A DNA stretch of 64,000 nt from Pseudomonadota bacterium (GTDB taxonomy: Bacteria > Pseudomonadota > Alphaproteobacteria > GCA-2746255): positions 62,001-126,000 of the forward strand of contig JBFMHN010000004.1 of assembly GCA_040752895.1 (NCBI GenBank), written 5' to 3'. The stretch's first letter is position 1; each line of letters opens with the position of its first letter. Shown one piece after another: positions 50,461 to 59,469 of this stretch. Under the pieces are notes generated by a model. The model was not told the DNA's origin. It searched no databases and worked only from the letters and a program-made list of their open reading frames with translations. The position numbers were made by a program, and so were the translations under genes.

Positions 50461-51561
50461 ATGAAGGTTCAGGGAAAACACCGGCGGACGATTTGGCTGA
50501 ACGACGACGGTCGGTCGGTCGGCATCATCGATCAGACGAAGCTTCCCCACCGCTTCGAATGCGTGGCGCTGGAATCGCTGGCGGACGCGGCGCGCGCGAT
50601 CCGCGAGATGTGGGTCAGGGGCGCGCCGCTGATCGGGGCCACAGCGGCCTATGGCGTGGCTCTTGCCATGCGAAAGGTAGCTTCCGACGCGGCCCTTGCC
50701 GAGGCGTGCGCCACGCTGCTGGCGACCCGGCCGACGGCGATCAACCTGCGCTGGGCGCTTGAGGACATGCGCGGGCATCTCGAAAATCTGCCGGTGGAAA
50801 GGCGCGCCGCCGCCGCTTATGCGCGCGCCGCCGCCATTTGCGACGAAGACGTCGCCCAGAACGAAGCGATCGGCCGGCACGGCCTGCCCCTGCTGGCCGA
50901 AGCCCACAAGCGGCGCGGCGACGGCGGGCCCGTCCACGTGCTGACCCACTGCAACGCCGGCTGGCTGGCGACCGTCGATTGGGGGACGGCGCTCAGCCCC
51001 ATCTACCGCGCCCACGACGCCGGCATCCCGGTCCACGTCTGGGTGGACGAAACCCGCCCCCGCAACCAGGGCGCCGGCCTCACGGCCTGGGAGCTTGGCC
51101 AGCACGGCGTGCCCCACACCGTGATCGTCGATAACGCCGGCGGGCATCTGATGCAGCGGGGCGAGGTGGACCTCTGCATCGTCGGCACCGACCGGACCAC
51201 GGCGACGGGGGACGTCTGCAACAAGATCGGCACCTACCTGAAGGCGCTGGCGGCCCGCGACAACGCGCTGCCGTTCTACGTGGCGCTGCCCGGCACCTCG
51301 ATCGACTGGCGGCTTGGCGAAGGTAGCGCCATCCCGATCGAGGAACGGGCGGCGGCGGAGGTCGCCTCCGTCACCGGCCTCGACGCGGAAGGCAGGCTCG
51401 CGACCGTCTGGCTGACGCCGGAAGCAAGCCCCGTCCGCAACATCGGCTTCGACGTGACGCCGGCCCGGCTGGTGACGGCCTTGATTACCGAGCGCGGGGT
51501 GACAGAAGCTTCGGCGGCAGGCCTGGCGAGGCTCTACCCCGACCGCCCGCGGGCGGCGTAA
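50461..51561 (+). CDS. mtnA: methylthioribose-1-phosphate isomerase
   Basis: A 366-residue eIF2B-related isomerase. It has [32 protein letters not shown] (with the catalytic Cys), [16 protein letters not shown], the catalytic Asp in [20 protein letters not shown], and the C-terminal [12 protein letters not shown]. It converts methylthioribose-1-phosphate to methylthioribulose-1-phosphate. It lies 24 bp after mtnP and 8 bp before the aldolase. A four-codon mini-frame (ATG at 50450) ends in a TGA that overlaps the mtnA ATG, possibly assisting coupling. Confidence 0.95.
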   Translation: MKVQGKHRRTIWLNDDGRSVGIIDQTKLPHRFECVALESLADAARAIREMWVRGAPLIGATAAYGVALAMRKVASDAALAEACATLLATRPTAINLRWALEDMRGHLENLPVERRAAAAYARAAAICDEDVAQNEAIGRHGLPLLAEAHKRRGDGGPVHVLTHCNAGWLATVDWGTALSPIYRAHDAGIPVHVWVDETRPRNQGAGLTAWELGQHGVPHTVIVDNAGGHLMQRGEVDLCIVGTDRTTATGDVCNKIGTYLKALAARDNALPFYVALPGTSIDWRLGEGSAIPIEERAAAEVASVTGLDAEGRLATVWLTPEASPVRNIGFDVTPARLVTALITERGVTEASAAGLARLYPDRPRAA

Positions 51562-51569
51562 CGGAACGG

Positions 51570-52256
51570 ATGGGTGCCATGGAAAACGCCGGCTTGCGCG
51601 AGGAAATGGTCGCCGCGGTCAAGCGCATGGTCGCGCTTGGCTTGAACCGCGGCCGTTCGGGCAATCTGAGCGCGCGCGCCGGCGGGCGTTTCCTGGTGAC
51701 GCCTTCCGGTATCGGGCCGGACGACATGACGCCGGCCGACATCGTCGCCATGGACTTCGACGGCACGCCGCAGGGCCACCGCGAACCATCCTCCGAGTGG
51801 CGCTTTCACCGCGACATCCTGGCGGCCCGGCCGGAGGCGAACGTCGTCCTCCACGCGCACCCGATCTTCGCGACGGCGCTCGCCTGCCTTCGCCGCGAAA
51901 TCCCCGCCTTCCACTACATGGTGGCGGTGGCGGGTGGGCGCGTCATTCCCTGCGCGCCTTACGCCACCTTCGGCAGCCAGGCGCTATCCGATCATGCCGT
52001 CGCCGCGCTCCGGGGCCTGCGCGCCTGCCTGCTTGCCAACCACGGCATCCTCGCCTTGGGGCGGACGCTGGAAGGCGCCCTCGGTCTCGCGGTCGAGGTG
52101 GAGGCGCTGGCCGAGCAGTACATGCAGGCCTTGCAGGTGGGCGAGCCGGCGATCCTTTCGGACGCCGAAATGGCGGAAGTCCTTAAAAAGTTTGAAACCT
52201 ACGGCGCGGCGGCCGCCATCACGGGAAGGCCGCCCCCGGCCGCCGGCCGGTCCTAG
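51570..52256 (+). CDS. class II aldolase, fuculose-1-phosphate-aldolase-like (Ald2 candidate of the DHAP shunt)
   Basis: A 228-residue zinc aldolase. SGNLSARAGGRFLVTPSGI binds the phosphate, SSEWRFH supplies the catalytic Glu, HAHP and the later ANHG supply the zinc histidines, and YATFGS is as in fuculose-1-phosphate aldolase. MtnB dehydratases are related, but the PSGI and SSEWRFH segments favour FucA/Ald2. In Rhodospirillum rubrum MtnP-MtnA-Ald2 split methylthioribulose-1-phosphate to DHAP and methylthioacetaldehyde. The same three-gene order here supports that role. ATG 51570 is used; ATG 51579 is possible. It meets ychF tail-to-tail with a 4-bp overlap. Confidence 0.85.
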   Translation: MGAMENAGLREEMVAAVKRMVALGLNRGRSGNLSARAGGRFLVTPSGIGPDDMTPADIVAMDFDGTPQGHREPSSEWRFHRDILAARPEANVVLHAHPIFATALACLRREIPAFHYMVAVAGGRVIPCAPYATFGSQALSDHAVAALRGLRACLLANHGILALGRTLEGALGLAVEVEALAEQYMQALQVGEPAILSDAEMAEVLKKFETYGAAAAITGRPPPAAGRS

Positions 52257-53359
52257 ACGTTGAAGCGGAAGTGGAAGACGTCGCCGTCCTTGACGAGGTA
52301 GTCGCGCCCCTCGAGACGCAGCTTCCCCGCTTCCTTGGCTCCCTGTTCGCCGCCGTAAGCCACGAAGTCCTCGTAGGCGATGGTTGCCGCCGCGATGAAG
52401 CCGCGCGCGAAATCCGTGTGGATGGTGCCGGCGGCTTCGGCCGCCGTCGCCCCCTTGGTCACCGTCCAGGCGCGCGTTTCCTTCGGCCCCGCCGTGAAAA
52501 AGGTGAGCAGGCCTAGCAGCGCGTAGCCCGTCCGGATGATGCGCGCCAGCCCGGTTTCCTTGAGGCCGAGCGTAGCGAGGAAGTCCTCGCGCTCGGCGGC
52601 ACTTTCGAAGGCCGCCACTTCCGCCTCGATGGCGGCGGAAATGGTGACGCACTCGGCGCCAAGCCCCTTCGCGTAAGTCGCCAGGGTCGCGGAGTGGGCG
52701 TTGCCCGTTCCCGCTGCCGTCTCCTCGACGTTCGCGACGTAAAGGACGGGCTTCGCCGTCAACAGGTTGAGCTGTCGGAAACGCGCCTCCTCGCCTGCCT
52801 CGATCGGGGCGCGGGAGGCGGGTTCGCCTTTCTTCAGCACCTCAAGCGCGCGGGTTGCGAGATCGAGTTCCTCCCGCGCCGCCTTGTCGCCGCCGCGCGC
52901 CTTCTTGGCAAGGGATTCGGTTCGCCGTTCCAGGCTTTCGAGGTCGGCCAGCATCAATTCGGTGTTTACCGTTTCGGCGTCGCGGACCGGATCAACGCCG
53001 CCTTCGACGTGGGTCACGTCTCCCGATTCAAAGCAGCGCACGACATGGAGGATGGCGTCCACCTCGCGGATGCTGCCCAGGAATTTGTTTCCCAGTCCCT
53101 CGCCCCGGCTGGCCCCGCGGACGAGGCCGGCGATGTCCACGAATTCGAGGCTCGTCGGCACCACCTTGACGGATTTCGCAAGCTTTGCGAGGACGTCGAG
53201 TCTTGGGTCCGGCACGGCGATGCGGCCCACGTTCGGTTCGATCGTGCAGAAGGGGTAGTTGGCGACCTCGGCCGCGGCCGTCGCGCTCAACGCGTTGAAA
53301 AGTGTAGACTTTCCAACGTTTGGCAGGCCGACGATGCCACAGTTAAACCCCACCTTCAA
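52253..53359 (-). CDS. ychF: redox-regulated ATPase YchF (Obg-like)
   Basis: A 368-residue Obg-family P-loop protein. G1 is GIVGLPNVGKST (residues 8-19), G3 is DIAGLVRGASRGEGLGNKFL and the nucleotide-specificity motif reads ANVEE in place of NKxD, which makes YchF prefer ATP. The C-terminal TGS-like domain ends FTAGPKETRAWTVTKG onward to YLVKDGDVFHFRFNV. It associates with ribosomes and responds to oxidative stress. It overlaps pth by 17 bases on the same strand. Confidence 0.96.
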   Translation of the reverse strand: MKVGFNCGIVGLPNVGKSTLFNALSATAAAEVANYPFCTIEPNVGRIAVPDPRLDVLAKLAKSVKVVPTSLEFVDIAGLVRGASRGEGLGNKFLGSIREVDAILHVVRCFESGDVTHVEGGVDPVRDAETVNTELMLADLESLERRTESLAKKARGGDKAAREELDLATRALEVLKKGEPASRAPIEAGEEARFRQLNLLTAKPVLYVANVEETAAGTGNAHSATLATYAKGLGAECVTISAAIEAEVAAFESAAEREDFLATLGLKETGLARIIRTGYALLGLLTFFTAGPKETRAWTVTKGATAAEAAGTIHTDFARGFIAAATIAYEDFVAYGGEQGAKEAGKLRLEGRDYLVKDGDVFHFRFNV

Positions 53360-53951
53360 CCTCGGCGGGCGGGTCTTTGCGCTTCGGCGGATGGAGGACG
53401 AGGGCGACGCGGCTTAAAAATAAACTCTCGTCGGTGACGAGAAGGTCCGCTTCTTCGGCGATCGCCTCCAACAGAGGGTCAAGCACTACCTTGTCCGCCT
53501 TGGAAAAGTCCGAGAGCACGTAGTCGGCGACCTTGTCCTTGGCGCCGGGATGGCCGACGCCGATGCGCAGCCGCCGGTAGTCCTTGCCCAAATGCCGGTC
53601 GATGCTGCGCAGGCCATTATGGCCGCCGTCGCCACCACCTTGCTTTATGCGCACCTTGCCGGGGGCTAGGTCTATGTCATCGTGCGCGACGAGGACATCG
53701 GAAAGCGCAAGCTTGTAGAAGCGAACGGCGGCAGCGACGGATTCTCCGGAATCGTTCATGAAGGTTTCGGGCTTAAGCGCCATGGCTTTTTCTCCGGCCA
53801 GCGTTCCTTCCGCGAGTTGCCCCTGGAAGCGCCGGCGGAAAGGTCCGAAGCCATGGCGCCGCGCAATCGCCTCGACCGCCAGGACGCCGGCGTTGTGACG
53901 GTTGCCAGCGAACTCCGAGCCTGGGTTTCCCAAGCCGACCAGAAGCAGCAT
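53343..53951 (-). CDS. pth: peptidyl-tRNA hydrolase
   Basis: A 202-residue Pth. GLGNPGSEFAGNRHNAG (catalytic His19, Asn9) starts the protein. KPETFMNDSGESV, VAHDDIDLAPGKVRIKQGG with the catalytic Asp, and GHNGLRSI are all present. It cleaves peptidyl-tRNA released from stalled ribosomes. The order rplY-pth-ychF is common in proteobacteria, and the gap to rplY is 12 bp. The C-terminal tail is Lys/Pro-rich and lies within the ychF start region. Confidence 0.95.
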   Translation of the reverse strand: MLLLVGLGNPGSEFAGNRHNAGVLAVEAIARRHGFGPFRRRFQGQLAEGTLAGEKAMALKPETFMNDSGESVAAAVRFYKLALSDVLVAHDDIDLAPGKVRIKQGGGDGGHNGLRSIDRHLGKDYRRLRIGVGHPGAKDKVADYVLSDFSKADKVVLDPLLEAIAEEADLLVTDESLFLSRVALVLHPPKRKDPPAEVEGGV

Positions 53952-53963
53952 GACGGGAATCGC

Positions 53964-54686
53964 CTAGTCGCCTTTCCCTTTGCCCTCGCCCTTGCCTTCG
54001 CCCTCACCTTTGCCTTCGGCCCCGGCCTCGGGTTTCTCGCCGCCCGCGGCTTCGGCTGCCGCTGCGGCTACGGCTGCGGCTTCGGCCTCGGCCTTCTCTT
54101 CCTCCGCCGTCTTGAGGACGGAAGGTGCGGCGATCGTCGCGATGGTGAAGTCGCGGTCGGCGATGGTCGGCCGCACACCCGCGGGCAACTGGATATCGCT
54201 GATGTGGATGCCGTCGCCGATCTCGAGGCCTTCCAGATTCACCGTAAGCGAATGGGGAATCTCCATCGCCTTGCAGATCAATTCGATCTCGTGGCGGACG
54301 ATGTTCAGCACGCCGCCGCGCTTGATACCGGGTGAAAGCGCCTCGTTCGTGAAGATGACCGGCACCTCGACCGTAATGGTCGTGTCCGCCGTGACGCGCA
54401 TGAAATCGATGTGAAGCGGGGCATCCGTCAGGGGGTGTATCTGGACGTCGCGTGGCAGTACGCGATGCTTTTCGCCGTTGATATCGACGTCGAAAAGTCG
54501 CGTGAAAAACCCGGGCTTATGGAGTTCCTTCTTAAGATCCCGGGGCGCCAGCGTGATCATGACGGGCTTTTCCTTGTTGCCGTAAATCACGCCCGGCACG
54601 TGGCCCAGGCGACGATCGGCACGGGCGGCCCCCTTTCCGGCCCGTTCGCGGATTTCCGCGCTAAAGCTTGAAACGATGTCGGCCAT
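53964..54686 (-). CDS. rplY: 50S ribosomal protein L25 (Ctc/TL5 long form)
   Basis: A 240-residue L25 of the long, two-domain Ctc/TL5 type. The N-terminal 5S-rRNA-binding domain holds RLGHVPGVIYGNKEKP, and the second domain begins near FTRLFDVDING. After about residue 185 comes a low-complexity Ala/Glu then Gly/Lys/Glu tail (repeats of GEGKGKG type), which is likely disordered. AAGGAG lies upstream of ATG 54686. It is transcribed from the prs side, 75 bp after prs. Confidence 0.93.
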   Translation of the reverse strand: MADIVSSFSAEIRERAGKGAARADRRLGHVPGVIYGNKEKPVMITLAPRDLKKELHKPGFFTRLFDVDINGEKHRVLPRDVQIHPLTDAPLHIDFMRVTADTTITVEVPVIFTNEALSPGIKRGGVLNIVRHEIELICKAMEIPHSLTVNLEGLEIGDGIHISDIQLPAGVRPTIADRDFTIATIAAPSVLKTAEEEKAEAEAAAVAAAAAEAAGGEKPEAGAEGKGEGEGKGEGKGKGD

Positions 54687-54761
54687 CCAACTTCTCCTTT
54701 CTTGTCCTTGTCTTGGCTTGTGCGGCGTCGGCCTCCAGGGGTGCCGGCGCGCGCATTCTTG

Positions 54762-55694
54762 CTAGTTGAAGAGATAGGAAACGGAACTTTCCTCACTGAT
54801 TCGAAGCATCGCCTCGGCCAGCAGCGGCGCGATCGAGATCTGACGGATTTTTTTGGCTTTTGTGTGCCCTTCCGTCGCCAGGATGCTGTCGGTTATGACG
54901 AGCGTTTCCAGCGGCGAGGCCTCGATCCGGTTTGCCGCCTCGCCGGAAAGCACGCCGTGGGTGGCGTAGGCCGAGACCGACGCGGCGCCGGCTCCCTTCA
55001 GGGCGACGGCGGCGTTGCAAAGCGTGCCTGCGGAATCGACGATATCGTCCACCAAAAGACAATGCTGGCCTTTCACCTCGCCGATGATGTTCATGACCTC
55101 GGAAACGCCGTCGCGTTCGCGCCGCTTATCAATGATCGCAAGGTCGGCGTCGAGCCTGCGCGCGATGGCGCGGGCGCGAACCACGCCGCCGACGTCGGGC
55201 GAAACGATCGTGAGGTCCTTGCCGTCGTAGTTTGCGCGAATGTCGTGCACGAAAACCGGGGCGGCGAACAGGTTGTCGACGGGAATATCGAAGAAGCCCT
55301 GAATCTGGGCGGCGTGCAGGTCGAGCGTCAACACTCGGTTGGCGCCGGCGACCCCGATCAGGTTGGCGACCAGCTTGGCCGAGATCGGCGTCCTCGGGCC
55401 GGTCTTCCGATCCTGGCGGGCGTAACCGAAATAGGGGATGACGGCGGTGATCCGCTGGGCCGATCCGCGGCGAAGCGCATCCAGGGTGACCAGAAGCTCC
55501 ATCAGGTTGTCGTTTGCCGGGTAGGAGGTGGGCTGAATGGCGAAGACGTCTTCGCCGCGGACGTTCTCGTGCACCTCGACGAAAACCTCGTTATCGGCAA
55601 AGCGGCGGATTTCGGTGGTGGCGAGCGGCAGCCGGAGCCAAGCCGAGATCGCTTCGGCGAGCGGCCGATTCGCGTTGCAACTGATTACTTTCAT
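54762..55694 (-). CDS. prs: ribose-phosphate pyrophosphokinase
   Basis: A 310-residue PRPP synthase. It has the N-terminal [55 protein letters not shown] and the PRPP-binding loop [17 protein letters not shown]. These place it in class I. It makes PRPP from ribose-5-phosphate and ATP for nucleotides, His and Trp. It starts at ATG 55694 with a GAGGAAA site, 137 bp downstream of the lipoprotein gene. The gap probably contains its promoter, though no clear motif was found. Confidence 0.96.
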   Translation of the reverse strand: MKVISCNANRPLAEAISAWLRLPLATTEIRRFADNEVFVEVHENVRGEDVFAIQPTSYPANDNLMELLVTLDALRRGSAQRITAVIPYFGYARQDRKTGPRTPISAKLVANLIGVAGANRVLTLDLHAAQIQGFFDIPVDNLFAAPVFVHDIRANYDGKDLTIVSPDVGGVVRARAIARRLDADLAIIDKRRERDGVSEVMNIIGEVKGQHCLLVDDIVDSAGTLCNAAVALKGAGAASVSAYATHGVLSGEAANRIEASPLETLVITDSILATEGHTKAKKIRQISIAPLLAEAMLRISEESSVSYLFN

Positions 55695-55831
55695 ACGGAT
55701 TTCCTCGCACCTGCCGCGCCTTCCGGCCCGGCCCGGCCTCCCGCGCGCGAATGCGGGCGAAATCTAGCAGCGGAACGCCGCCCTTGTAAATGAAGAAGGG
55801 GCCAGACGGCGCCGGCCGATAGCAGGGAAAT

Positions 55832-56707
55832 TCAAGGATTTTCGCTCCTATCGCGGGGCAGGCCTTCGAGCAGGGCGAGGACGCCTTCGGCCGTGCCGGC
55901 AGCGATGCTGGGGGCGATCTCCCCCCAGGTGCCGGTCGTCTGCCCTTCCGGAATAGTGTTTTGCTGGGTAAAGGAGCCAATAGCCCCGCCATCGGGGCGG
56001 ATCAGCGTCCAGACGAGCTCGACCGGCTGGCGGCTTTCCCTCGCGGAGCCAAGCCGCATCTCGCCTAGTAGGACGAAGTTCGGCTCCGCCTCGCCGAAGG
56101 ACACCGGCACGCCGGCGCGCGCGATCGCCGCCTGCACCGCGCGGGTGAGCAATTCCTGGCCGTCCTTCGGCGCGCCGTCCACCGGCCGGACGGCAACGGT
56201 GGAGACCCGCTGGCCCGTCCAGCCCCGGCGCGCGAGCTTGGCCAGCTTGCGGCCTGCCACGCCGGCCATGTCCTCGAGGTGGTGCGGCTCGCTTTCCCAA
56301 ACCGCGGCGGGAAGGGTTTCTGCCTCCTCGATCGTGCCGATCGTCTCCCCGGTCGTCGAACGCAGCGTCCAGCGCAGCACGAGGCGGTCCGTTCCGGGCG
56401 CCGTCTCGGTCCGTTCCGCCTCGCCGTCTAGGCGCAGGCTGGCTGGGTTCCGGTTGGCGGCGCTGGCCGGAATTCCTTCCGCCTCAAGCGTCGCCAGCAG
56501 GGCGTCCTTGACACGGTCCGCCGATTGCGGCGGCAATCCGCGCAAAGCCGCCATCCAAAGGCCCGCCCCTTCGGGCGGGAAGAGTTGGGTTTTTTCGGTG
56601 TCCGTGCGCGCTTCCGGCGTGAACGGGCCGGAGAGCGTGCCGCAGGCGGCAAACAGGCCAAGGCCGAGCCCGCCGAGAAAAAGCCGGAAGGTGAGATTCG
56701 CCCGCAC
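55832..56707 (-). CDS. predicted lipoprotein of unknown function
   Basis: A 291-residue protein. From GTG 56707 it starts with Arg and a hydrophobic stretch ending LFAACG, a lipobox-like signal (Cys at about 23), so a membrane lipoprotein is likely. A TTG at 56728 is open as well but would add a poor leader that overlaps a small frame. The mature protein has no domain that I recognise. It contains two repeated-looking halves, each with a Rossmann-like VRPVDGAP or LRLDGEAE segment. It lies downstream of pgeF and before prs. Function cannot be assigned. Confidence 0.65.
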   Translation of the reverse strand: MRANLTFRLFLGGLGLGLFAACGTLSGPFTPEARTDTEKTQLFPPEGAGLWMAALRGLPPQSADRVKDALLATLEAEGIPASAANRNPASLRLDGEAERTETAPGTDRLVLRWTLRSTTGETIGTIEEAETLPAAVWESEPHHLEDMAGVAGRKLAKLARRGWTGQRVSTVAVRPVDGAPKDGQELLTRAVQAAIARAGVPVSFGEAEPNFVLLGEMRLGSARESRQPVELVWTLIRPDGGAIGSFTQQNTIPEGQTTGTWGEIAPSIAAGTAEGVLALLEGLPRDRSENP

Positions 56708-56708
56708 G

Positions 56709-56786
56709 TCAGACCACGCAGCTTGCAAGCAGGGCGAGAACCATGCCCGCCGATAGAAACGCCAGGAAGTGGACGAGATGCGGCAT
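56709..56786 (-). CDS. possible 25-residue membrane peptide
   Basis: ATG 56786 to TGA 56709 encodes 25 mostly hydrophobic residues ending LALLASCVV, a single membrane span with a lipobox-like LASC. An AGAAGG ribosome site lies about nine bases upstream, inside the last codons of pgeF. It sits 5 bp after pgeF and one base before the lipoprotein GTG. It is too short for certainty; it could be a coupling leader. Confidence 0.35.
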   Translation of the reverse strand: MPHLVHFLAFLSAGMVLALLASCVV

Positions 56787-56791
56787 CGGGC

Positions 56792-57565
56792 CTAGCCTTC
56801 TTCTTCCCTAAGCGCGATGGCGGAAAGCGCCCGGCCGTAATCCGGCTCGCCGTTCCAAAGCGAGCGGCGGTAGCTAAAGAAACGCGTCGCCTCGCGGCAG
56901 GTGTCCGCCTCGACCCGCGCCACGCTGGCGACACCGGCCTTGCCGAGCCGCGATTCAACATAGGCCCCAAGATCGAATCGCAAACGGCCTTCCTCGCCTG
57001 CCACGAAGAAGCGGGCGTTGGCGGCGTCCTCCGCCAGGAAGGGCACCGGGAACTCCGGGCCCACCGCGTAGGAGCCGGCGCCGATACAAGGCCCAATGAC
57101 GGCGGCAATGCGGGAAGCCTCCGCCCCCAAGCGTGTCATCTCGCTGACCACGGCTTCCAGCACGCCACCCTTCGCGCCCCGCCAGCCGGCGTGGGCGGCG
57201 CCAATGACGCGGGCTTCCATATCCGCCAGCAGCACCGGCGCGCAGTCGGCGGTGAGAATGCCGAGAGCAATCCCGGCGACGTTCGTAACAAGCCCGTCCG
57301 CTTCCGGTGCGCCAGCTGCCTCCCAAGGCTGCTCGACGCGGAACACGGTCTTTCCATGCACCTGCCGCGCCGTTGCAAGTTGTTCGCCGGAAAGCCCGAA
57401 GGCCGCCATCGCCCGTCTTCGATTTTCCTGCACGCGGCCCGGCGCGTCGCGTGAACCGGGGCCGCAGTTGAGAGAGGCGTAGATGCCTTCGCTGGCGCCG
57501 CCTTCGCGGGTGAAGAAGGCATGGGAAACGCGGGGAAACCGATTAAGGAGAAAATGCGTCAGCAT
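56792..57565 (-). CDS. pgeF: polyphenol oxidase-like (laccase-domain) protein
   Basis: A 257-residue member of the YfiH/PgeF family. It has the early HAFFTREGGAS and YASLNCG, then ADCAPVLLAD and AHAGWRGAKGGVLEA with the conserved metal-binding His, and IGPCIGAGSYAVG. Some members hydrolyse adenosine or act on peptidoglycan precursors, and reported laccase activity is debated. It is followed after 5 bp by a possible tiny peptide and preceded by the MidA-like gene after 6 bp. Cytoplasmic; a role in cell-wall or nucleoside quality control is plausible from family knowledge. Confidence 0.9.
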   Translation of the reverse strand: MLTHFLLNRFPRVSHAFFTREGGASEGIYASLNCGPGSRDAPGRVQENRRRAMAAFGLSGEQLATARQVHGKTVFRVEQPWEAAGAPEADGLVTNVAGIALGILTADCAPVLLADMEARVIGAAHAGWRGAKGGVLEAVVSEMTRLGAEASRIAAVIGPCIGAGSYAVGPEFPVPFLAEDAANARFFVAGEEGRLRFDLGAYVESRLGKAGVASVARVEADTCREATRFFSYRRSLWNGEPDYGRALSAIALREEEG

Positions 57566-57571
57566 GGAACC

Positions 57572-58684
57572 CTACGCGCCATCGTCAAAGCCGGGAAGCG
57601 TGGTTAAATCGGGGTGGGCAATGGCAAGCGCCCGGAAAAGGGTGCCCATTTCCTCCGCCGCGATCAAGCGCCGGCAGGCGGTGCGGATGCGTTCCGCTGC
57701 TTCGTCGTCCGCCCGCGCGATCAGGTGTTCGGCGCGGGCATGCATGCCAAGACGTTCCAGGAAGAGCCCCTGGGGCAGGATGGCCGTCGCCCGCGCCCCG
57801 GCTTGGCGGGCGGCCTCGGCGAGGGATTCGAAATCGGCATGGGCCGAGAGGTCCGCCTCGCCCGGGCGGTCGAGCGGGTCGTGGCGGCGATGTTCCCGCA
57901 CGGACTGGAACGTTGCCCCGGGCTTCGACAGGTCCGAACCGTAGTCGAGGGCAAGGGCCGCCCCGCCGAAGGCGGCGACCCGCCGGCCGATTTCGTGGGC
58001 GAGGGAAAGGGCGGGTAGCGAAATCTCGACGACGCTTCCAGGCGCGCATGCGTGCAAACGGGCGGGGATTTGCTGCGGCGGGGTCATCCCCTTCGCCAGC
58101 GTGAAGCGGAAGGTGCTGTCGGCTTCCGAAAAGGTGACGAGCCGTTCGCGGAAACCGCCCGCCGTGCGTTCGAACTGGCGAACCGGGAGGGCATCGAAAA
58201 ACTCATTGGCGAGCAGCAGAAGCGGCCCCTCGGGCAGATCGGCGAACGTGTTGTGAAAAGTGGGTTGGAAGGCGGCGAGGGCCTTTTGTTGGGCGCGCCG
58301 GAGCGTTTCGTTCGTCTCGACGAGGTGCAGCCGAACGGCGGCTTCGAAGCCCGTCTTGAGGCGGGCGACGCGCAGCGCGTCCCCCATCAGCGTGCCGCGC
58401 CCGGGGCCAAGCTCGACGAGAAGGACCGGCGCCGGTGATCCCATCGCCTCCCAGACGACGGCGCACCAGCCGCCGAGAAGCTCGCCGAAGATCTGGCTTA
58501 TCTCTGGCGCTGTCGTAAAATCGCCGGCTGCGCCCAAGGGGTCGTGCGTGCGGTAATAGCCGTACTCGGGATGGCCAAGCGCCAGCGCCATGTATTCGGC
58601 AAGCGAAATAGGGCCGCCGCGTTCGATACGTCGGCGGAGCAAGCGGGCAAGCGGGTTCAGATGGGCCGCCTTCTCCATGCCCAC
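57572..58684 (-). CDS. MidA/NDUFAF7-family SAM methyltransferase
   Basis: A 370-residue class I methyltransferase of the DUF185 (MidA, NDUFAF7) group. Diagnostic segments are the GPISLAEYMALALGHPEYGYY start, GDFTTAPEISQIFGE and VLLVELGPGRGTLM as motif I. The mitochondrial member methylates an arginine of a complex I subunit, so a protein-Arg role is possible. GTG 58684 is used, with ATG 58678 two codons later. It overlaps lgt by 28 bases and precedes pgeF by 6 bp, so these form one transcript. Confidence 0.9.
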   Translation of the reverse strand: MGMEKAAHLNPLARLLRRRIERGGPISLAEYMALALGHPEYGYYRTHDPLGAAGDFTTAPEISQIFGELLGGWCAVVWEAMGSPAPVLLVELGPGRGTLMGDALRVARLKTGFEAAVRLHLVETNETLRRAQQKALAAFQPTFHNTFADLPEGPLLLLANEFFDALPVRQFERTAGGFRERLVTFSEADSTFRFTLAKGMTPPQQIPARLHACAPGSVVEISLPALSLAHEIGRRVAAFGGAALALDYGSDLSKPGATFQSVREHRRHDPLDRPGEADLSAHADFESLAEAARQAGARATAILPQGLFLERLGMHARAEHLIARADDEAAERIRTACRRLIAAEEMGTLFRALAIAHPDLTTLPGFDDGA

Positions 58685-59457
58685 AGCAACAAGGCAATGC
58701 CGGCCAGCAGGACCGGCACGGAAAGAATCTGGCCCATCGTCAGCCCCGGCCCTAGGAGGCCGATTTGGGTGTCCGGCTGGCGGAAATATTCGCCGCCGAA
58801 GCGGGCGATTCCATAGCCGCTCATGAAAACACCGCCAAGCAGCCCCGGGTGCCGGGACGCCCGCGTGAAACGGTGCAAGAGGAAAAGAAGAAGGAAGAGC
58901 GCCACCCCTTCGAGCAGCGCTTCATAGAGTTGGCTGGGATGGCGGAGCTGCGGCCCGCCGGTTGGAAAGACCATCCCCCACGGCATGTCCGTCGCCCGGC
59001 CGTAAAGCTCGCCATTGATGAAATTCGCCAGGCGGCCGAAGAAAAGACCGATCGGAGTGGCGCAGGCAACCAGATCGCCGACCGCCAGGAAGGAAAGTTT
59101 TCGCCATCGGCAGAAAAGCGCCAGCGCGATCAGCACGCCGGCGAGGCCGCCGTGGAAGGACATGCCGCCGCGCCACACGGCCAGAATTTCCATTGGATGG
59201 GCCAGGTAGAAATCCAGGTTGTAGATGAGAACGTAGCCCAGCCGCCCGCCGAGCAGGACGCCGAAGGTCGCCCACAGCAGCAAATCGTCGGTGTCCCGCG
59301 GTGTCATCGTCGTCGGCGGTTTCGCGGCCAGGGTCCGCACGTACCACCAGCCCAGCAGGAGGCTCACCACGTAGGCCATCGCATACCACCGGATCACAAC
59401 CGGACCGAAGGAAACGAGAACGGGGTCTATGGCGGGGAAAATGAGCGCGGGCAACAT
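58657..59457 (-). CDS. lgt: prolipoprotein diacylglyceryl transferase
   Basis: A 266-residue integral membrane enzyme with about seven hydrophobic segments. The Lgt signatures are present: SFHGGLAGVLIAL and FGRLANFINGELYGRATDMPWG with the essential Arg. It transfers diacylglycerol to the lipobox Cys of prolipoproteins. Its location upstream of a MidA-like gene is common in alphaproteobacteria. It lies 12 bp downstream of hldD on the same strand. Confidence 0.95.
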   Translation of the reverse strand: MLPALIFPAIDPVLVSFGPVVIRWYAMAYVVSLLLGWWYVRTLAAKPPTTMTPRDTDDLLLWATFGVLLGGRLGYVLIYNLDFYLAHPMEILAVWRGGMSFHGGLAGVLIALALFCRWRKLSFLAVGDLVACATPIGLFFGRLANFINGELYGRATDMPWGMVFPTGGPQLRHPSQLYEALLEGVALFLLLFLLHRFTRASRHPGLLGGVFMSGYGIARFGGEYFRQPDTQIGLLGPGLTMGQILSVPVLLAGIALLLWAWRRRPI

Positions 59458-59469
59458 CCTTGAAGCCTC

